Positions 28,061-37,268 are shown, numbered from the stretch's first letter. The stretch: 64,000 bases of DNA from Desulfobacterales bacterium (GCA_030066985.1 JASJAN010000008.1:62001-126000), one strand, 5' to 3'. The notes: generated by a model not told the origin, from the sequence alone. Translations and numbers: made by a program.

Positions 28061-29383
28061 ATGAGAAGAAGTGCAATAAAACTTTACATCCTGATTATGA
28101 GCGTTATGTTACTTTCACCGGCAATTTGTTGGGCGGAATATGATGTGATTGATATCACCAAACCGTTCCTGCGAAAAATTCCGCTGGCCGTGCCGTCCTT
28201 TAAAAATGCAACCGGCTCAGAGGCAGAAAAACAATCGTCACAAACAGCAGCCGATTTTCTTTCCGATTCTCTGGACTTTACGGGTTATTTCAAGATTTTG
28301 GATCGTGGATCCTTTCTGTTTGACCCGCAGACAAACGGTGTTACCCTGACAGATCTCAATTTTCAGAACTGGACAGTCGTCGGTGCTGAGCTTCTGATCA
28401 CCGGATACTATGAGCTCAATGGTGACAATATGACCATTGAGTTGCGTTTGTTTGACACCTTCAAGGCCCGGCGCGTACTCGGTAAAAAATACTCGGGAAA
28501 GCAGGCAAACCAGAGAAAAATTATTCTTCGTTTTTGCACCGAAGTGATCAAGTATCTGACCGGTAGCGAAGGCATATTTGGCAGTAAGATCGCATTCGTG
28601 TCCAACGGCACGGGCAACAAAGAGATTTATGTCAGCGCATTCGACGGATACAACCCCAGACGGTTGACAACAAACAACGCGATTACGCTCTTTCCGGCTT
28701 GGTCAAGCGACGGTAAGTGGCTGGCCTTTACATCGTATAAGTCCGGCAATCCGGATATTTATATCAGGGATCTGTCAAACGCCCGGGAATCAAAGCTCTC
28801 GAAACAAGGTATCAATATTACCCCGGCCTGGGTGCCGGGAAAATTCGAACTGGCGGCGACACTATCCTTTTCTGGGGATCAAGAAATTTATCTGTTGACT
28901 GGTTCAGGGAAAATTATTAAAAGGTTAACCAAAAGTCGCGGAATAGATGTAACGCCATCCTGGTCACCCGATGGCAAAAAATTTGCCTTTGTTTCCAACC
29001 GTTCCGGAAGCGCCCAGATTTACATCAAAGAGATCGCTTCCGGCAGAGTCAATAGACTGACCTATGAAGGGCAAAAAAATACTCAGCCCAGTTGGTCCCC
29101 ACGAGGCGACAAAATTGCTTACACCTCTCAAATGGACGGGGGGCACCATATTTTCACCATTGGAATTGACGGACAAGATCCGACACAACTAACCTACGAG
29201 CCCAGGGATAACGAAGCCGCTACCTGGTCTCCAGATGGTAGCTTAATTGCCTTTAGCTCTGATCGTGAAGGGCCAAGCCGTATTTACGTTATGACTGCTT
29301 TTGGCACTGACCAGCGACGTTTATTGGTTCTGGCCGGTGAGCAGACAAACCCCAAGTGGTCAATGAATCATCAAAATAACTAA
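28061..29383 (+). CDS. tolB: Tol-Pal system protein TolB
   Basis: A 440-residue periplasmic protein. It has a signal peptide (cleavage near ICWA-EYD), an N-terminal alpha/beta domain, then a six-bladed beta-propeller with repeated P-x-W-S-P-D-G blades (for example PSWSPDGKKFAFVS, PSWSPRGDKIAYTS). It binds Pal and TolA. The ATG at 28061 has AAGGA seven bases upstream; a GTG at 28016 is rejected. A 253-base gap precedes it, so tolB may have its own promoter. Confidence 0.96.
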   Translation: MRRSAIKLYILIMSVMLLSPAICWAEYDVIDITKPFLRKIPLAVPSFKNATGSEAEKQSSQTAADFLSDSLDFTGYFKILDRGSFLFDPQTNGVTLTDLNFQNWTVVGAELLITGYYELNGDNMTIELRLFDTFKARRVLGKKYSGKQANQRKIILRFCTEVIKYLTGSEGIFGSKIAFVSNGTGNKEIYVSAFDGYNPRRLTTNNAITLFPAWSSDGKWLAFTSYKSGNPDIYIRDLSNARESKLSKQGINITPAWVPGKFELAATLSFSGDQEIYLLTGSGKIIKRLTKSRGIDVTPSWSPDGKKFAFVSNRSGSAQIYIKEIASGRVNRLTYEGQKNTQPSWSPRGDKIAYTSQMDGGHHIFTIGIDGQDPTQLTYEPRDNEAATWSPDGSLIAFSSDREGPSRIYVMTAFGTDQRRLLVLAGEQTNPKWSMNHQNN

Positions 29384-29413
29384 GTGATGCTTGAATGTGA
29401 AAGGAGGAGAAAA

Positions 29414-29917
29414 ATGCAAAAGAAGACTTGGTTGATAATAGCCGTGTTGTTGGTAATCCCCGGGTTGCTGTTCACTGTTGGCTGTCAAAAGAAAGCAGTC
29501 TCTCAGGCGAAAGCACCCGCACCGGCTGCGGAACCCGCACCGGCTCCGGCACCCAAGCCGATGGCAAAGCCACCTGCGGGCTGGAATATTTCCCAAAACA
29601 ACATTTATTTTGAATTCGACAAATCCAGACTGACACCGATGGCACAGGATGTGCTTATGCGGCATGCGGCCTGGCTGCGCGAGAATCCCAATGCCACCGT
29701 CACGATTGAAGGCCACACCGATGAACGGGGAACCAATGAATACAACCTCGCTCTGGGGGATCGGCGTGCCGATAGCGCCAAGGCATTTTTGGTCGATCTT
29801 GGCATTGCATCATCGCGTCTGACCACCATCAGTTACGGTGAAGAACGTCCGCTGTGCATGGAGCAAACCGAAGAATGCTGGGCCAAAAACAGAAGGGCCC
29901 ATTTTGTGGTAAATTAG
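29414..29917 (+). CDS. pal: Peptidoglycan-associated lipoprotein Pal
   Basis: A 167-residue lipoprotein: signal peptide with lipobox (LLFTVGC), an Ala/Pro linker, and an OmpA-like domain with IYFEFDKSRLTP, VTIEGHTDERGTNEYN and the closing NRRAHF. It anchors the outer membrane to peptidoglycan and binds TolB. AAGGAGG is well placed before the ATG at 29414; an in-frame ATG at 29384 has none. Confidence 0.96.
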   Translation: MQKKTWLIIAVLLVIPGLLFTVGCQKKAVSQAKAPAPAAEPAPAPAPKPMAKPPAGWNISQNNIYFEFDKSRLTPMAQDVLMRHAAWLRENPNATVTIEGHTDERGTNEYNLALGDRRADSAKAFLVDLGIASSRLTTISYGEERPLCMEQTEECWAKNRRAHFVVN

Positions 29918-30000
29918 CACAACCGGTATCCCTTCTAGATGGGTGTCTGCTGCAGGGCAGATAGAATCTGGCAATGGTACCAGCCGAAAAAAATCATGAT

Positions 30001-30038
30001 AAACAGCAAGCGCAAGGATCTTTCTGCGCTTGCTGTTT
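30001..30038 (+). terminator. Hairpin after pal
   Basis: A perfect 14-base stem (30001-30014 with 30025-30038) around a 10-base loop, but followed by only a short T stretch (TTTAT). It may act as a terminator or as an mRNA-stabilising hairpin between pal and cpoB. Confidence 0.6.
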
Positions 30039-30050
30039 ATGGTGGTGACG

Positions 30051-30077
30051 CCCGCCCCAGCGGCGGGTCTCTTTTTT
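30051..30077 (+). terminator. Terminator-like hairpin before cpoB
   Basis: CCCGCC (30051-30056) pairs with GGCGGG (30062-30067), followed by TCTCTTTTTT. It is more typical of a rho-independent terminator than the hairpin just before it, and suggests part of the tol-pal transcription stops here. Confidence 0.65.
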
Positions 30078-30114
30078 GCCATCAAATCCGAAATTCGAAT
30101 AAAACCAAATAACC

Positions 30115-30963
30115 ATGAAAAGAATGCTTATGAGAAAACAGATGCTACGCTATGTCTTATTGGCCGGTCTGATGGGGGTCTGGGGATGCGCGACCCAATC
30201 AGATGTAAACACAATTGACACGCGCCTGACGGAGATGGAAATGCGTGATGCGCAGCAGCGCCAAAACAGAGTCGCGCTCGAATCGAATATTGAGGAAAGG
30301 AGCCAGGAACTCAGAAAGCAATCCGCCAGTTTGCGGGTGATACTTGAAGAAATGAACGAAGACATCCGGATACTGAGCGGTCGCCTTGAAGAAATGGAGT
30401 ATGCGCTCAAACAGCAACAGCAACAAGCAGCTGATTTAGAGAGCAAAAGAGAACAAAAACTGGACAGCTTAACGCAAAGCGCCGAGCAACATGCAGATCG
30501 GCTCAATCGCATGGAACAATATCTGAATTTGGAATCATCCAAAAAACGGGCAGCCGCAGTAGTTCCTGCTGCACCTGCCAAAAAGCGGTCATCGGAAGAT
30601 GAGATTTACCGATCCGCCAAACAGGCATTCGATCAAGGTGATTTCGACTCTGCACGCGAGAAGTTTAAGCAATTTATCAAGCAATATCCAAATTCGAAAA
30701 ATGCGGATAACGCTCAGTTTTGGATTGGTGAAATTTATTACCGTGAAAAATGGTATGAGAAAGCGATCCTTGAGTATCAAAATGTGATTGAAAAATATCC
30801 GAAAGGCAACAAGGCACCGGCTGCGCTTTTAAAGCAGGGGTTGGCATTCTCCAATATTGGTGATACGGCCAATGCCAAGCTGATTTTGCAAGAATTGGGT
30901 CGTAAGTATCCCAAATCTAACGAAGCCAAGGTGGCCGCCGAAAAATTGAAGACATTAAAATAA
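30115..30963 (+). CDS. cpoB: CpoB/YbgF cell-division coordinator lipoprotein
   Basis: A 282-residue lipoprotein (signal ending GVWGC, near residue 25). A long N-terminal coiled coil (about 30-140, Gln-rich) gives trimerisation, and three TPR units follow from about residue 165 (A-F-D-Q-G-D-F-D-S-A-R-x-x-F, then YYREKWYEKAILEYQ). CpoB links the Tol-Pal motor to PBP1B during septation in gammaproteobacteria; here the E. coli protein is not lipidated while this copy appears to be. Weak ribosome site at the ATG. Confidence 0.88.
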   Translation: MKRMLMRKQMLRYVLLAGLMGVWGCATQSDVNTIDTRLTEMEMRDAQQRQNRVALESNIEERSQELRKQSASLRVILEEMNEDIRILSGRLEEMEYALKQQQQQAADLESKREQKLDSLTQSAEQHADRLNRMEQYLNLESSKKRAAAVVPAAPAKKRSSEDEIYRSAKQAFDQGDFDSAREKFKQFIKQYPNSKNADNAQFWIGEIYYREKWYEKAILEYQNVIEKYPKGNKAPAALLKQGLAFSNIGDTANAKLILQELGRKYPKSNEAKVAAEKLKTLK

Positions 30964-30976
30964 GTCAAGCGCGAGA

Positions 30977-31474
30977 ATGGTTAAGATTATTGGCATAGAT
31001 CCCGGCCTAGCGGCCACTGGTATCGGAATTGTCAGCGGGTTGGGGCCAAAAATCGTTAGCTACTCTCTTGGATGCATTCATACCACCAAATCCACCCCTT
31101 TACCCGGTCGTCTCGATAAAATCTTTTCCAAGCTTCATCAACTCTTAAAAAATGAAAATCCGGATTTAATGGTCATCGAAGATGTCTATTCCTTGAACCG
31201 ATATCCAAAGTCGGGTATCATTCTGGGCCAGGTGACCGGTGTTATCCAACTGGCCGGTTTTCATGCAGGTATACCTGCCATCGAAGTACCGGTAAGAGAG
31301 GCCAAACAAATTTTAACGGGCAATGGCAACTCCAGCAAAGCCCAGCTTGAGAAGGCCGTGCGGCATCGATTGAACCATAAGACCCGCATCAAACCCGTCC
31401 ATGCATCCGATGCAGCCGGGCTGGCGCTTATTGGGTTATACCGCTATCAAGATGGGCTTGGTGCTGCAAAGTAA
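30977..31474 (+). CDS. ruvC: Holliday junction resolvase RuvC
   Basis: A 165-residue nuclease that cuts Holliday junctions. Catalytic acidic residues are visible in GIDPGL (D8), VIEDVY (E near 68) and HASDAAGLAL. The length is normal. It lies 14 bases after cpoB, then ruvA and ruvB follow with word-cassette spacers between them. Confidence 0.95.
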   Translation: MVKIIGIDPGLAATGIGIVSGLGPKIVSYSLGCIHTTKSTPLPGRLDKIFSKLHQLLKNENPDLMVIEDVYSLNRYPKSGIILGQVTGVIQLAGFHAGIPAIEVPVREAKQILTGNGNSSKAQLEKAVRHRLNHKTRIKPVHASDAAGLALIGLYRYQDGLGAAK

Positions 31475-31519
31475 TTCTGTGATTTCAAAATACACAAAGG
31501 CGCCTTTAATTTTTGGGCA

Positions 31520-31606
31520 TTAACCGTTAATAGTTATTCGTTATTGGTTATTCGATTGGGATCTCAGGACAGATTTGCTCCAATAACAAATAACCACTAA
31601 CTATAG
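31520..31606. repeat. GGTTATTG-type inverted word cassette (copy 2)
   Basis: The left arm (31520-31558) is TTAACCGTTAATAGTTATTCG then TTATTGGTTATTCGATTGG. The right arm (31580-31606) is CCAATAACAAATAACCACTAAC. It fills the ruvC-ruvA gap and ends just before the ruvA ribosome site. Confidence 0.75.
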
Positions 31607-31627
31607 TTTTTGGAGTGGAGCAACACC

Positions 31628-32242
31628 ATGATTGGTTATATTGAAGGCAAAATTTTGAAAAAAGAAGATGAACGGGTTCTCGTGCTGGCCAATCAGGTGG
31701 GGTATGAAATTTTGCTGCCGGCTTATGTGATGGAGACCCTAAAACCTCGCAAAGCCGGTGACGAGATCGCGCTTTATGTTTTTTATCAGCAAACCGAAAG
31801 GCAACCGAAACCGATCTTAATTGGGTTTAACCTTGAAGCCGAAAAAGAATTTTTTCAATCCTTCATTTCGGTCGAAGATATTGGGCCCTTAAAAGCTGTC
31901 AAAGCCTTGAGCATTCCGGTCAGTGATGTTGCCGAGGCTATCGAAAGTCGTGATGTTCAAAGCCTTACCCGGCTCAAAGGCATTGGTGCGCGGACGGCTC
32001 AAAAAATAATTGCTACCCTTGAAGGCAAGATGGGCAAATTTGCGCTTATTTGCAAAACCGAAAAACCCGAAGCCAAACCGGTGGAAGATTTTCCAGAGCA
32101 GGTTTTCGAAGTCCTTGCGAAGCAGCTTGGCCACAAGGCCGCTGATGCCAAGCGGATGATCGCTGACGCCCTTAAGCGCAAACCGGCGATAACCTCACCC
32201 GAACAGCTGTTAGATGAAATTTATCGGGGCGAAAAAGCGTGA
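31628..32242 (+). CDS. ruvA: Holliday junction DNA helicase subunit RuvA
   Basis: A 204-residue junction-binding protein. It has an N-terminal OB-fold (MIGYIEGKI), two helix-hairpin-helix motifs (LTRLKGIGARTAQKII, about 103-118), and a C-terminal UBA-like domain (DAKRMIADAL) that contacts RuvB. The ATG at 31628 follows GGAG. An in-frame start at 31610 lies within the spacer. Confidence 0.95.
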   Translation: MIGYIEGKILKKEDERVLVLANQVGYEILLPAYVMETLKPRKAGDEIALYVFYQQTERQPKPILIGFNLEAEKEFFQSFISVEDIGPLKAVKALSIPVSDVAEAIESRDVQSLTRLKGIGARTAQKIIATLEGKMGKFALICKTEKPEAKPVEDFPEQVFEVLAKQLGHKAADAKRMIADALKRKPAITSPEQLLDEIYRGEKA

Positions 32243-32357
32243 TGGTTATTCGTTATTGGTTAATGGTTATTGGTTATGGGTTATTTGAAAGTGTCAATCA
32301 CATCTGTCATAATGTTTCTAGTCTCTGAGCTTTTTCCAATAACAAATAACGAATTAA
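32243..32357. repeat. GGTTATTG-type inverted word cassette (copy 3)
   Basis: The left arm (32243-32283) repeats GGTTATTCGTTATTGGTTAATGG-like words. The right arm (32335-32357) is CCAATAACAAATAACGAATTAA. It starts within two bases of the ruvA stop and runs up to the ruvB ribosome site. Confidence 0.75.
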
Positions 32358-32369
32358 TTGGAGCAACAC

Positions 32370-33413
32370 ATGTCTGATGAGCTCATAAAATATTCTTCAG
32401 AAAAGAAAGGACTGATCAGCGGCTCAGCGTTACCTGAAGATCTGGAGTCGGATATTCTATCTTTGCGGCCGGAGCGGCTTACCGATTATGTGGGGCAGGA
32501 AGAAGTTGTCGAAACCCTAAAAATTGCCATCCAGGCTGCCACCCAGCGGGATGAACCCATGGACCATGTTTTATTTCATGGCCCCCCGGGCCTGGGTAAA
32601 ACAACCTTGGCGCACATTATCGCCAATGAGATGCAGGGTAATCTCACGGTAACCTCTGGCCCGGCCCTTGAAAAAGGCGGTGATCTGGTCGGTATTCTTA
32701 CCCATCTGGAGGCAGGTGACATTTTATTCATCGATGAAATCCATCGAACCCCCAAAGCGGTTGAGGAGTTTATGTATCCGGCCATGGAGGATTTTGCGAT
32801 TGATTTTATTTTTGACAAAGGCGTGCATGCACGCAGCCATCGCTATCGGTTGAACCGCTTTACATTGGTGGGCGCGACGACTCGCGTGGGCCTGCTGTCG
32901 GCGCCGCTGCGAGACCGATTTGTTATTTTTCGCAGCCTTGATTTTTATAACGATGACGACCTGGTTAAAATTGCCAAACGTTCTGCTAAACTATTGAACG
33001 TTATAATCGATACTGCTGGTGCAGTGGAGCTGGCAAAGCGTTCCCGGGGGACTCCCCGGATTGTTAATCGATTGCTCAAACGGGTGCGGGACTACAGCCA
33101 GGTGAAGGCCGACGGCGTCATCACCCAGGCAACTGTTGAGGGCGCTCTTGAATTGGAAGGAGTGGATAAAAGCGGTTTGACGGATCTCGATCGCCGCTAT
33201 TTGAAAACCATCATCGAATACTACACCGGCGGTCCGGTCGGAATTGAGGCAATTGCGGCCACGTTGCAGGAAGAATCCGATACATTGGTGGATATTGTCG
33301 AGCCTTATCTGCTGAAAATCGGTTTTGTGCTGAGGACCTCTTCCGGTCGAAAAGCCACTGAGGCGGCATATAAACATCTGGGCTTTCGGATACAGGGCAA
33401 GCTGTTTTCTTAG
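32370..33413 (+). CDS. ruvB: Holliday junction DNA helicase motor RuvB
   Basis: A 347-residue AAA+ motor that migrates Holliday junctions. Walker A is [13 protein letters not shown] (about 70-82), Walker B is ILFIDEIHR (about 123-131), followed by [17 protein letters not shown] (sensor 1 and arginine finger) and a winged-helix C-terminus. The ATG at 32370 follows TTGGAG; the earlier in-frame ATG at 32358 is in the cassette. Confidence 0.97.
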   Translation: MSDELIKYSSEKKGLISGSALPEDLESDILSLRPERLTDYVGQEEVVETLKIAIQAATQRDEPMDHVLFHGPPGLGKTTLAHIIANEMQGNLTVTSGPALEKGGDLVGILTHLEAGDILFIDEIHRTPKAVEEFMYPAMEDFAIDFIFDKGVHARSHRYRLNRFTLVGATTRVGLLSAPLRDRFVIFRSLDFYNDDDLVKIAKRSAKLLNVIIDTAGAVELAKRSRGTPRIVNRLLKRVRDYSQVKADGVITQATVEGALELEGVDKSGLTDLDRRYLKTIIEYYTGGPVGIEAIAATLQEESDTLVDIVEPYLLKIGFVLRTSSGRKATEAAYKHLGFRIQGKLFS

Positions 33414-33427
33414 TGTTGGTCGGAAAA

Positions 33428-33559
33428 CGTGTTGCGGGTTACCCTTCGACTTCGCTCAGGCTGGTGAGTCTATCGAACCACGCGTTACGGGTTGCAAGCC
33501 GGTGATTCAAAAGAAATCGAGCACGTGTTGAACGCGCAACTCGCAACCCGAAACACGGA
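33428..33559. repeat. GCGGGTT-type inverted word cassette
   Basis: The left part is CGTGTTGCGGGTTACC at 33428, with a second copy CGCGTTACGGGTTGC at 33481. The right part (33533-33559) is GCGCAACTCGCAACCCGAAACACGG in the complementary sense. It fills the gap between ruvB and the SAM-hydrolase gene. Related words occur at 16490-16551. Confidence 0.65.
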
Positions 33560-33568
33560 ACGATTCAT

Positions 33569-34372
33569 ATGTCTGTGATTACAATGTTAACGGATTTCGG
33601 CACTGCTGATGAATATGTTGGTGTGATGAAAGGTGTTTTACTTTCGGTTTGCCCTGAAGTATCGGTGATTGATATTTCACACCACATCGATCCGCAGGAT
33701 GTCACTCAAGCGGCCTTGCTGATACCCGGTTATTTTCATTATTTTCCGCATGGAACAATCCATATTATCGTCGTAGACCCGGGCGTTGGCAGCCAACGCG
33801 CCATTTTAACCGTTCAATTTCGCAAGCATTTTTTTATCGCTCCGGACAATGGGGTGCTAAGTCTTTTGCTGAGAGATCAAAAATCTGATACAATTATTCG
33901 GGTAGAAAATTCCAATTATTTTCTCAAGCCGCTGAGCGCTACTTTTCACGGGCGCGATATTTTTGCTGCGTTGGCCGGGCATATGGCCTGCGGCACCAAG
34001 CTCGATGTGTTGGGCACCCGAATCCAAAAGCAGGACATCGTGCAGTTAAGCGATTTGACCTGTCAGGTTTCGGATAGCGGAGCGCTTGTTGGAAAAATCG
34101 TATCCATTGATCGCTTTGGCAATCTGATCACCAACATTGATTCGATTCAGTTGAATGCGTTGTGCGAATCGGATACGGCCAAGCAACCCCAGATTCAGAT
34201 CGGATCGCTGACGATTTACGGTATGACCAAAACTTATGCCGATGCGGACCCGGCGACACCGCTTGTTCTCATCGGCAGTCGCGGATATATGGAGATTGCC
34301 CTGAATTGCGGCAATGCGCAGCAGCAGTTGAATGCCCATAAGGGAGATCCCATTCGTGTAACCTTATCATGA
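33569..34372 (+). CDS. SAM hydrolase (DUF62/S-adenosyl-L-methionine hydroxide adenosyltransferase)
   Basis: A 267-residue member of the DUF62 family, which hydrolyses S-adenosylmethionine to adenosine and methionine (relatives include the fluorinases). The family motifs are clear: ITMLTDFGTADEYVGVMKGV at the N-terminus, IDISHHIDP, VVDPGVGS, FIAPDNGVLS and, in the C-terminal domain, VSIDRFGNLITNI. The start is ATG. It overlaps the next gene by 4 bases. Confidence 0.93.
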   Translation: MSVITMLTDFGTADEYVGVMKGVLLSVCPEVSVIDISHHIDPQDVTQAALLIPGYFHYFPHGTIHIIVVDPGVGSQRAILTVQFRKHFFIAPDNGVLSLLLRDQKSDTIIRVENSNYFLKPLSATFHGRDIFAALAGHMACGTKLDVLGTRIQKQDIVQLSDLTCQVSDSGALVGKIVSIDRFGNLITNIDSIQLNALCESDTAKQPQIQIGSLTIYGMTKTYADADPATPLVLIGSRGYMEIALNCGNAQQQLNAHKGDPIRVTLS

Positions 34373-35409
34373 ACATTGACAAGTATAAAAAAACACGCCG
34401 TCGGGGCGCTGACAGGCGCTGGACGCTATTATTTATCGGCGATCATGGAAAACAGTACACCATAAAGCGATTCAAGGTCATTATCGCGACGGTGGGGTGC
34501 GTATTTCTGCTGGTGCTTGCTTTTCTGGCAATTCTGTTATGGGGTCATCAAAAATCCCTTGCCGAAAATAAAGATCTTCAAAGACGATTGCAGAATTCAC
34601 AGCAACAGATCGAGACGCTGCGACATGAAAAAGAGATTCTGATGGCCCGACTGGTGGTCGCTGAATCACAATCCAAAGAATCGCGCCTAAATCAGACGCC
34701 TCAAAAAAATCCTATTGCCACCAAAGCGGCCGGCAACGTTGTGCCGCCGGCAAGCGTACCCAAGCCGGTTCCCAAACCCGAAAAAAAGCCGTCTGTTGCT
34801 GCGGCGCGCCAGCTCCCAGCAGCAGGTCCACAGGCAAATGAAACAGAAGCGGTGATGAAGGTCGCAGTGGATAATTTCAAGGTGTCACGTGATGCAGGCA
34901 AGGGGACCGTAACGGCACAGTTTAAAATAAAAAATACCAGCTCCGGCAACCTGCGCGCAGACGGTGTTGCGGTGGTCATATTAAAGGGTAACGATCTGAC
35001 AATATACCAGTGGTTGGTAATGCCGATGGTCGATCTTGTCGAAAATAAACCAACCGGTAAACGCGGTAAACGGTTTGTTATCAAACGGTTCCGCACCATG
35101 AATTTTACCTCGCGGGCACCGAAGTATGCCGATCAATTTCAGCTTGCTGAAGTCTATGTGTTCAGCAAGACCGGACAGCCGCTGCTAGAGCGGGAATTTG
35201 CCATCAAATTGCCCCCACTACCGGCTGTGGCCGTCGAATCACCGGCTGCAGCGCCACCGAAGGCAAAACCGGCTGCATCGCCGTCACAACCACCGTCATC
35301 TGAGCCCACGCCTGCCCAAGAGACACCTGCCAGCCCGTCTGCCCCCAGTGAAGATCCCACCGGGGGTGATGTGCTTGAAGAGTTGGAAAACGCACCGCCG
35401 GTATTTTAG
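34369..35409 (+). CDS. Membrane-anchored protein of unknown function with Pro-rich tail
   Basis: A 346-residue protein I do not recognise. It has a basic cytosolic start (residues 1-38), one transmembrane helix (about 39-60), a short coiled coil (about 62-100) and a Pro/Lys linker. A folded domain follows (about 160-280) with a strand-rich pattern (AQFKIKNTSSGNLRADGVAVV ...), and then a Pro/Ala/Ser-rich tail. The topology suggests an inner-membrane anchored periplasmic protein. It is translationally coupled to the SAM-hydrolase gene (ATGA overlap), but the two have no obvious functional link. Confidence 0.7.
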   Translation: MNIDKYKKTRRRGADRRWTLLFIGDHGKQYTIKRFKVIIATVGCVFLLVLAFLAILLWGHQKSLAENKDLQRRLQNSQQQIETLRHEKEILMARLVVAESQSKESRLNQTPQKNPIATKAAGNVVPPASVPKPVPKPEKKPSVAAARQLPAAGPQANETEAVMKVAVDNFKVSRDAGKGTVTAQFKIKNTSSGNLRADGVAVVILKGNDLTIYQWLVMPMVDLVENKPTGKRGKRFVIKRFRTMNFTSRAPKYADQFQLAEVYVFSKTGQPLLEREFAIKLPPLPAVAVESPAAAPPKAKPAASPSQPPSSEPTPAQETPASPSAPSEDPTGGDVLEELENAPPVF

Positions 35410-35410
35410 A

Positions 35411-35567
35411 TTTCAGGTGTCAGGTGTTAGGTTTCAGGTGTCAGCTTGCTGAATGTTTTATCGAGAGGTGTAGTTTCTCCGTCACAGCTATGATGTCACA
35501 GCCATCAGAGCCCACAGATGGGCCCTCTGGTCTAAAACTGACACCTGACACCTGAACACTGAAGCCT
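35411..35567. repeat. CAGGTGTCAG-type inverted word cassette (copy 2)
   Basis: The left arm (35411-35446) repeats TTTCAGGTGTCAGGTGTTAGG. The right arm (35536-35567) reads CTGACACCTGACACCTGAAC in the complementary sense. It fills the gap between two convergent genes, the plus unknown gene and the minus CYTH gene. Confidence 0.75.
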
Positions 35568-35569
35568 AT

Positions 35570-36187
35570 TTAGGTTTTAGCATCGCCAACTTCCAATTGA
35601 TTCAAAAAAGCGCCAACATCCAAGTCATCAGATTGGAAGTTGTCAAAGGTGACGTCCCCAAATGCAAGCTGGCGTTTTTTCTTGAGGAATTCAAATATTT
35701 CAAGATAATTCAGCAAAATACGTCTGTGCCACTTTAAGTCGAGCTGGGCGGCATGCTGCCGGATATGGTCCTCTGGGCCCTCGATTTCCAGGAAGGTGCC
35801 ATAAGGCATGGTATCCAGAAAAAAGGCTGTTGGACCCAGAATCAAGGTTTCACGCCATTTTTCATAGCGTTGCACCGCCCGCAGGCCCACCCGGACCAAG
35901 ATCTGATGCAGGGTCTCAAAGTCAGACACCTCGACTTCCAGTTCATTGAAAATCTTAAAATCCCGACTGGCCTTCGCCGGTCTGGATTTAAATGTCAGTA
36001 TGGCCTTTTGGTCCTGACGCAGTCGCAACAGGGAATGGTTCTTGATTAGGTTATGCCCCCTATCTTCGTAGCGAATATTGTTCTCAAATACACGCCCCAA
36101 CGATTCGGCCCCCAGAGCAACGATACGCCGCTGCATGCGGTCGATGTCTTCCAAGTAAAATTTGACCTCTACTTCACGTTTTTGCAT
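35570..36187 (-). CDS. CYTH-domain protein (class IV adenylate cyclase / triphosphatase-like)
   Basis: A 205-residue CYTH (CyaB/ThTPase) domain protein. The diagnostic E-x-E-x-K motif is at REVEVKFYL (residues 4-12), with later R-L-R-Q, tunnel strand LTFKSRP and the E-x-E-V pattern. CYTH proteins bind metal-triphosphate and include adenylate cyclases, thiamine triphosphatases and inorganic triphosphatases; which applies is not resolvable. The ATG at 36187 has AAGGA upstream, so the ORF extension to 36286 is rejected. Confidence 0.85.
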   Translation of the reverse strand: MQKREVEVKFYLEDIDRMQRRIVALGAESLGRVFENNIRYEDRGHNLIKNHSLLRLRQDQKAILTFKSRPAKASRDFKIFNELEVEVSDFETLHQILVRVGLRAVQRYEKWRETLILGPTAFFLDTMPYGTFLEIEGPEDHIRQHAAQLDLKWHRRILLNYLEIFEFLKKKRQLAFGDVTFDNFQSDDLDVGAFLNQLEVGDAKT

Positions 36188-36279
36188 GTTGACTGATCCT
36201 TGTTGTATGTGGATTACCCTTTTGTAGGACAATAAAAGCAAAATGAATGGGTTGTAAAGGGCCAATATTACTTTTTTGC

Positions 36280-36307
36280 TTGACAAGACGCTATATTTTG
36301 CTTAATT
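36280..36307 (+). promoter_or_regulatory. Candidate rplM-rpsI promoter
   Basis: A consensus TTGACA at 36280-36285 and a weak -10 (TTAATT, 36302-36307) are 16 bases apart, about 35 bases before the rplM start. The -35 is convincing, the -10 only partly so. Confidence 0.45.
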
Positions 36308-36341
36308 TTGCCGGATTATTTAATTTGAGGAGATCATAAAG

Positions 36342-36779
36342 GTGAAAAAATATACATTGAGTGCGAAACGTACGGACAACCCGCAAAAGTGGTATGTCAT
36401 TGACGCCAAAGGGGCTGTGCTGGGACGACTGGCGACCCAGGTGGCCCAGCGTCTACGCGGTAAACATAACCCCCAGTTTACGCCTCACGCAGACACCGGT
36501 GATTGGATAATTGTGATCAATGCCGATAAAATCACCTTGAGTGGTCGTAAAATGGACCAGAAGGTTTATTATCGTCACAGTGGATACATCGGCGGGTTAA
36601 AAGAAATTAAAGCCAAGGATCTGCTTGAAAAACAGCCTGAGGCCCTGGTGCGTTCCGCCGTTAAAGGTATGCTGCCCAAGAACAAACTTGGCCGACAGCT
36701 TTTTAAGAAGTTGAAAGTGTATGCCGGTGATGCCCATCCGCATGAAGCGCAACAGCCCGAAACGCTTTCATTTTCCTAA
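36342..36779 (+). CDS. rplM: Ribosomal protein uL13
   Basis: A 145-residue large-subunit protein, normal length. It opens [16 protein letters not shown] with the family pattern, then [18 protein letters not shown] and [13 protein letters not shown]. It starts at GTG, with GAGGAG upstream. It is the first gene of rplM-rpsI. Confidence 0.98.
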   Translation: MKKYTLSAKRTDNPQKWYVIDAKGAVLGRLATQVAQRLRGKHNPQFTPHADTGDWIIVINADKITLSGRKMDQKVYYRHSGYIGGLKEIKAKDLLEKQPEALVRSAVKGMLPKNKLGRQLFKKLKVYAGDAHPHEAQQPETLSFS

Positions 36780-36817
36780 GATAAAAAAACCGTTTAACCC
36801 ATCATTTGAGGAACCCA

Positions 36818-37213
36818 ATGCCAAAAGAAAATATCTATTACGCTACCGGTAAACGCAAAAACGCCATTGCCAAAACATGGCTGACGCCCGGCAGCGGTAA
36901 AATTGTCATCAATAAACGCCCTTTGGAGGACTATTTTCCGCTGGAGACCTTGCAGACCGATTTGCAGGAACCCTTTAAGCTGACCAACACCTTCGGTTCC
37001 TTTGACGTCAATGTCAGCGTGAAAGGCGGCGGAATCGCCGGTCAGGCCGGAGCGGTTCGGCACGGCATCACCAAAGCACTCATCTTAACAGACGCCGATC
37101 TGCGGGCACCGCTGAAAAAGGCCGGTTTCGTCAAACGCGATCCCCGGGTCAAAGAAAGAAAAAAATACGGTCAGAAGGGTGCCCGGGCCCGCTTTCAATT
37201 TTCAAAACGTTAA
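36818..37213 (+). CDS. rpsI: Ribosomal protein uS9
   Basis: A 131-residue small-subunit protein whose basic C-terminal tail (ARFQFSKR) reaches the tRNA in the P site. Family motifs are [32 protein letters not shown] and [11 protein letters not shown]. The ATG at 36818 follows TTTGAGGAA. It lies 38 bases after rplM and has its own terminator. Confidence 0.98.
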   Translation: MPKENIYYATGKRKNAIAKTWLTPGSGKIVINKRPLEDYFPLETLQTDLQEPFKLTNTFGSFDVNVSVKGGGIAGQAGAVRHGITKALILTDADLRAPLKKAGFVKRDPRVKERKKYGQKGARARFQFSKR

Positions 37214-37234
37214 ACGACTTTTTTGTTGGATAGC

Positions 37235-37268
37235 AAAGGGGAGAGACAAACGTCGATCCCCTTTTTTT
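37235..37268 (+). terminator. rplM-rpsI terminator
   Basis: AAAGGGGA (37235-37242) pairs with TCCCCTTT (37257-37264), followed by T to 37268. It lies 22 bases after the rpsI stop. Confidence 0.88.
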
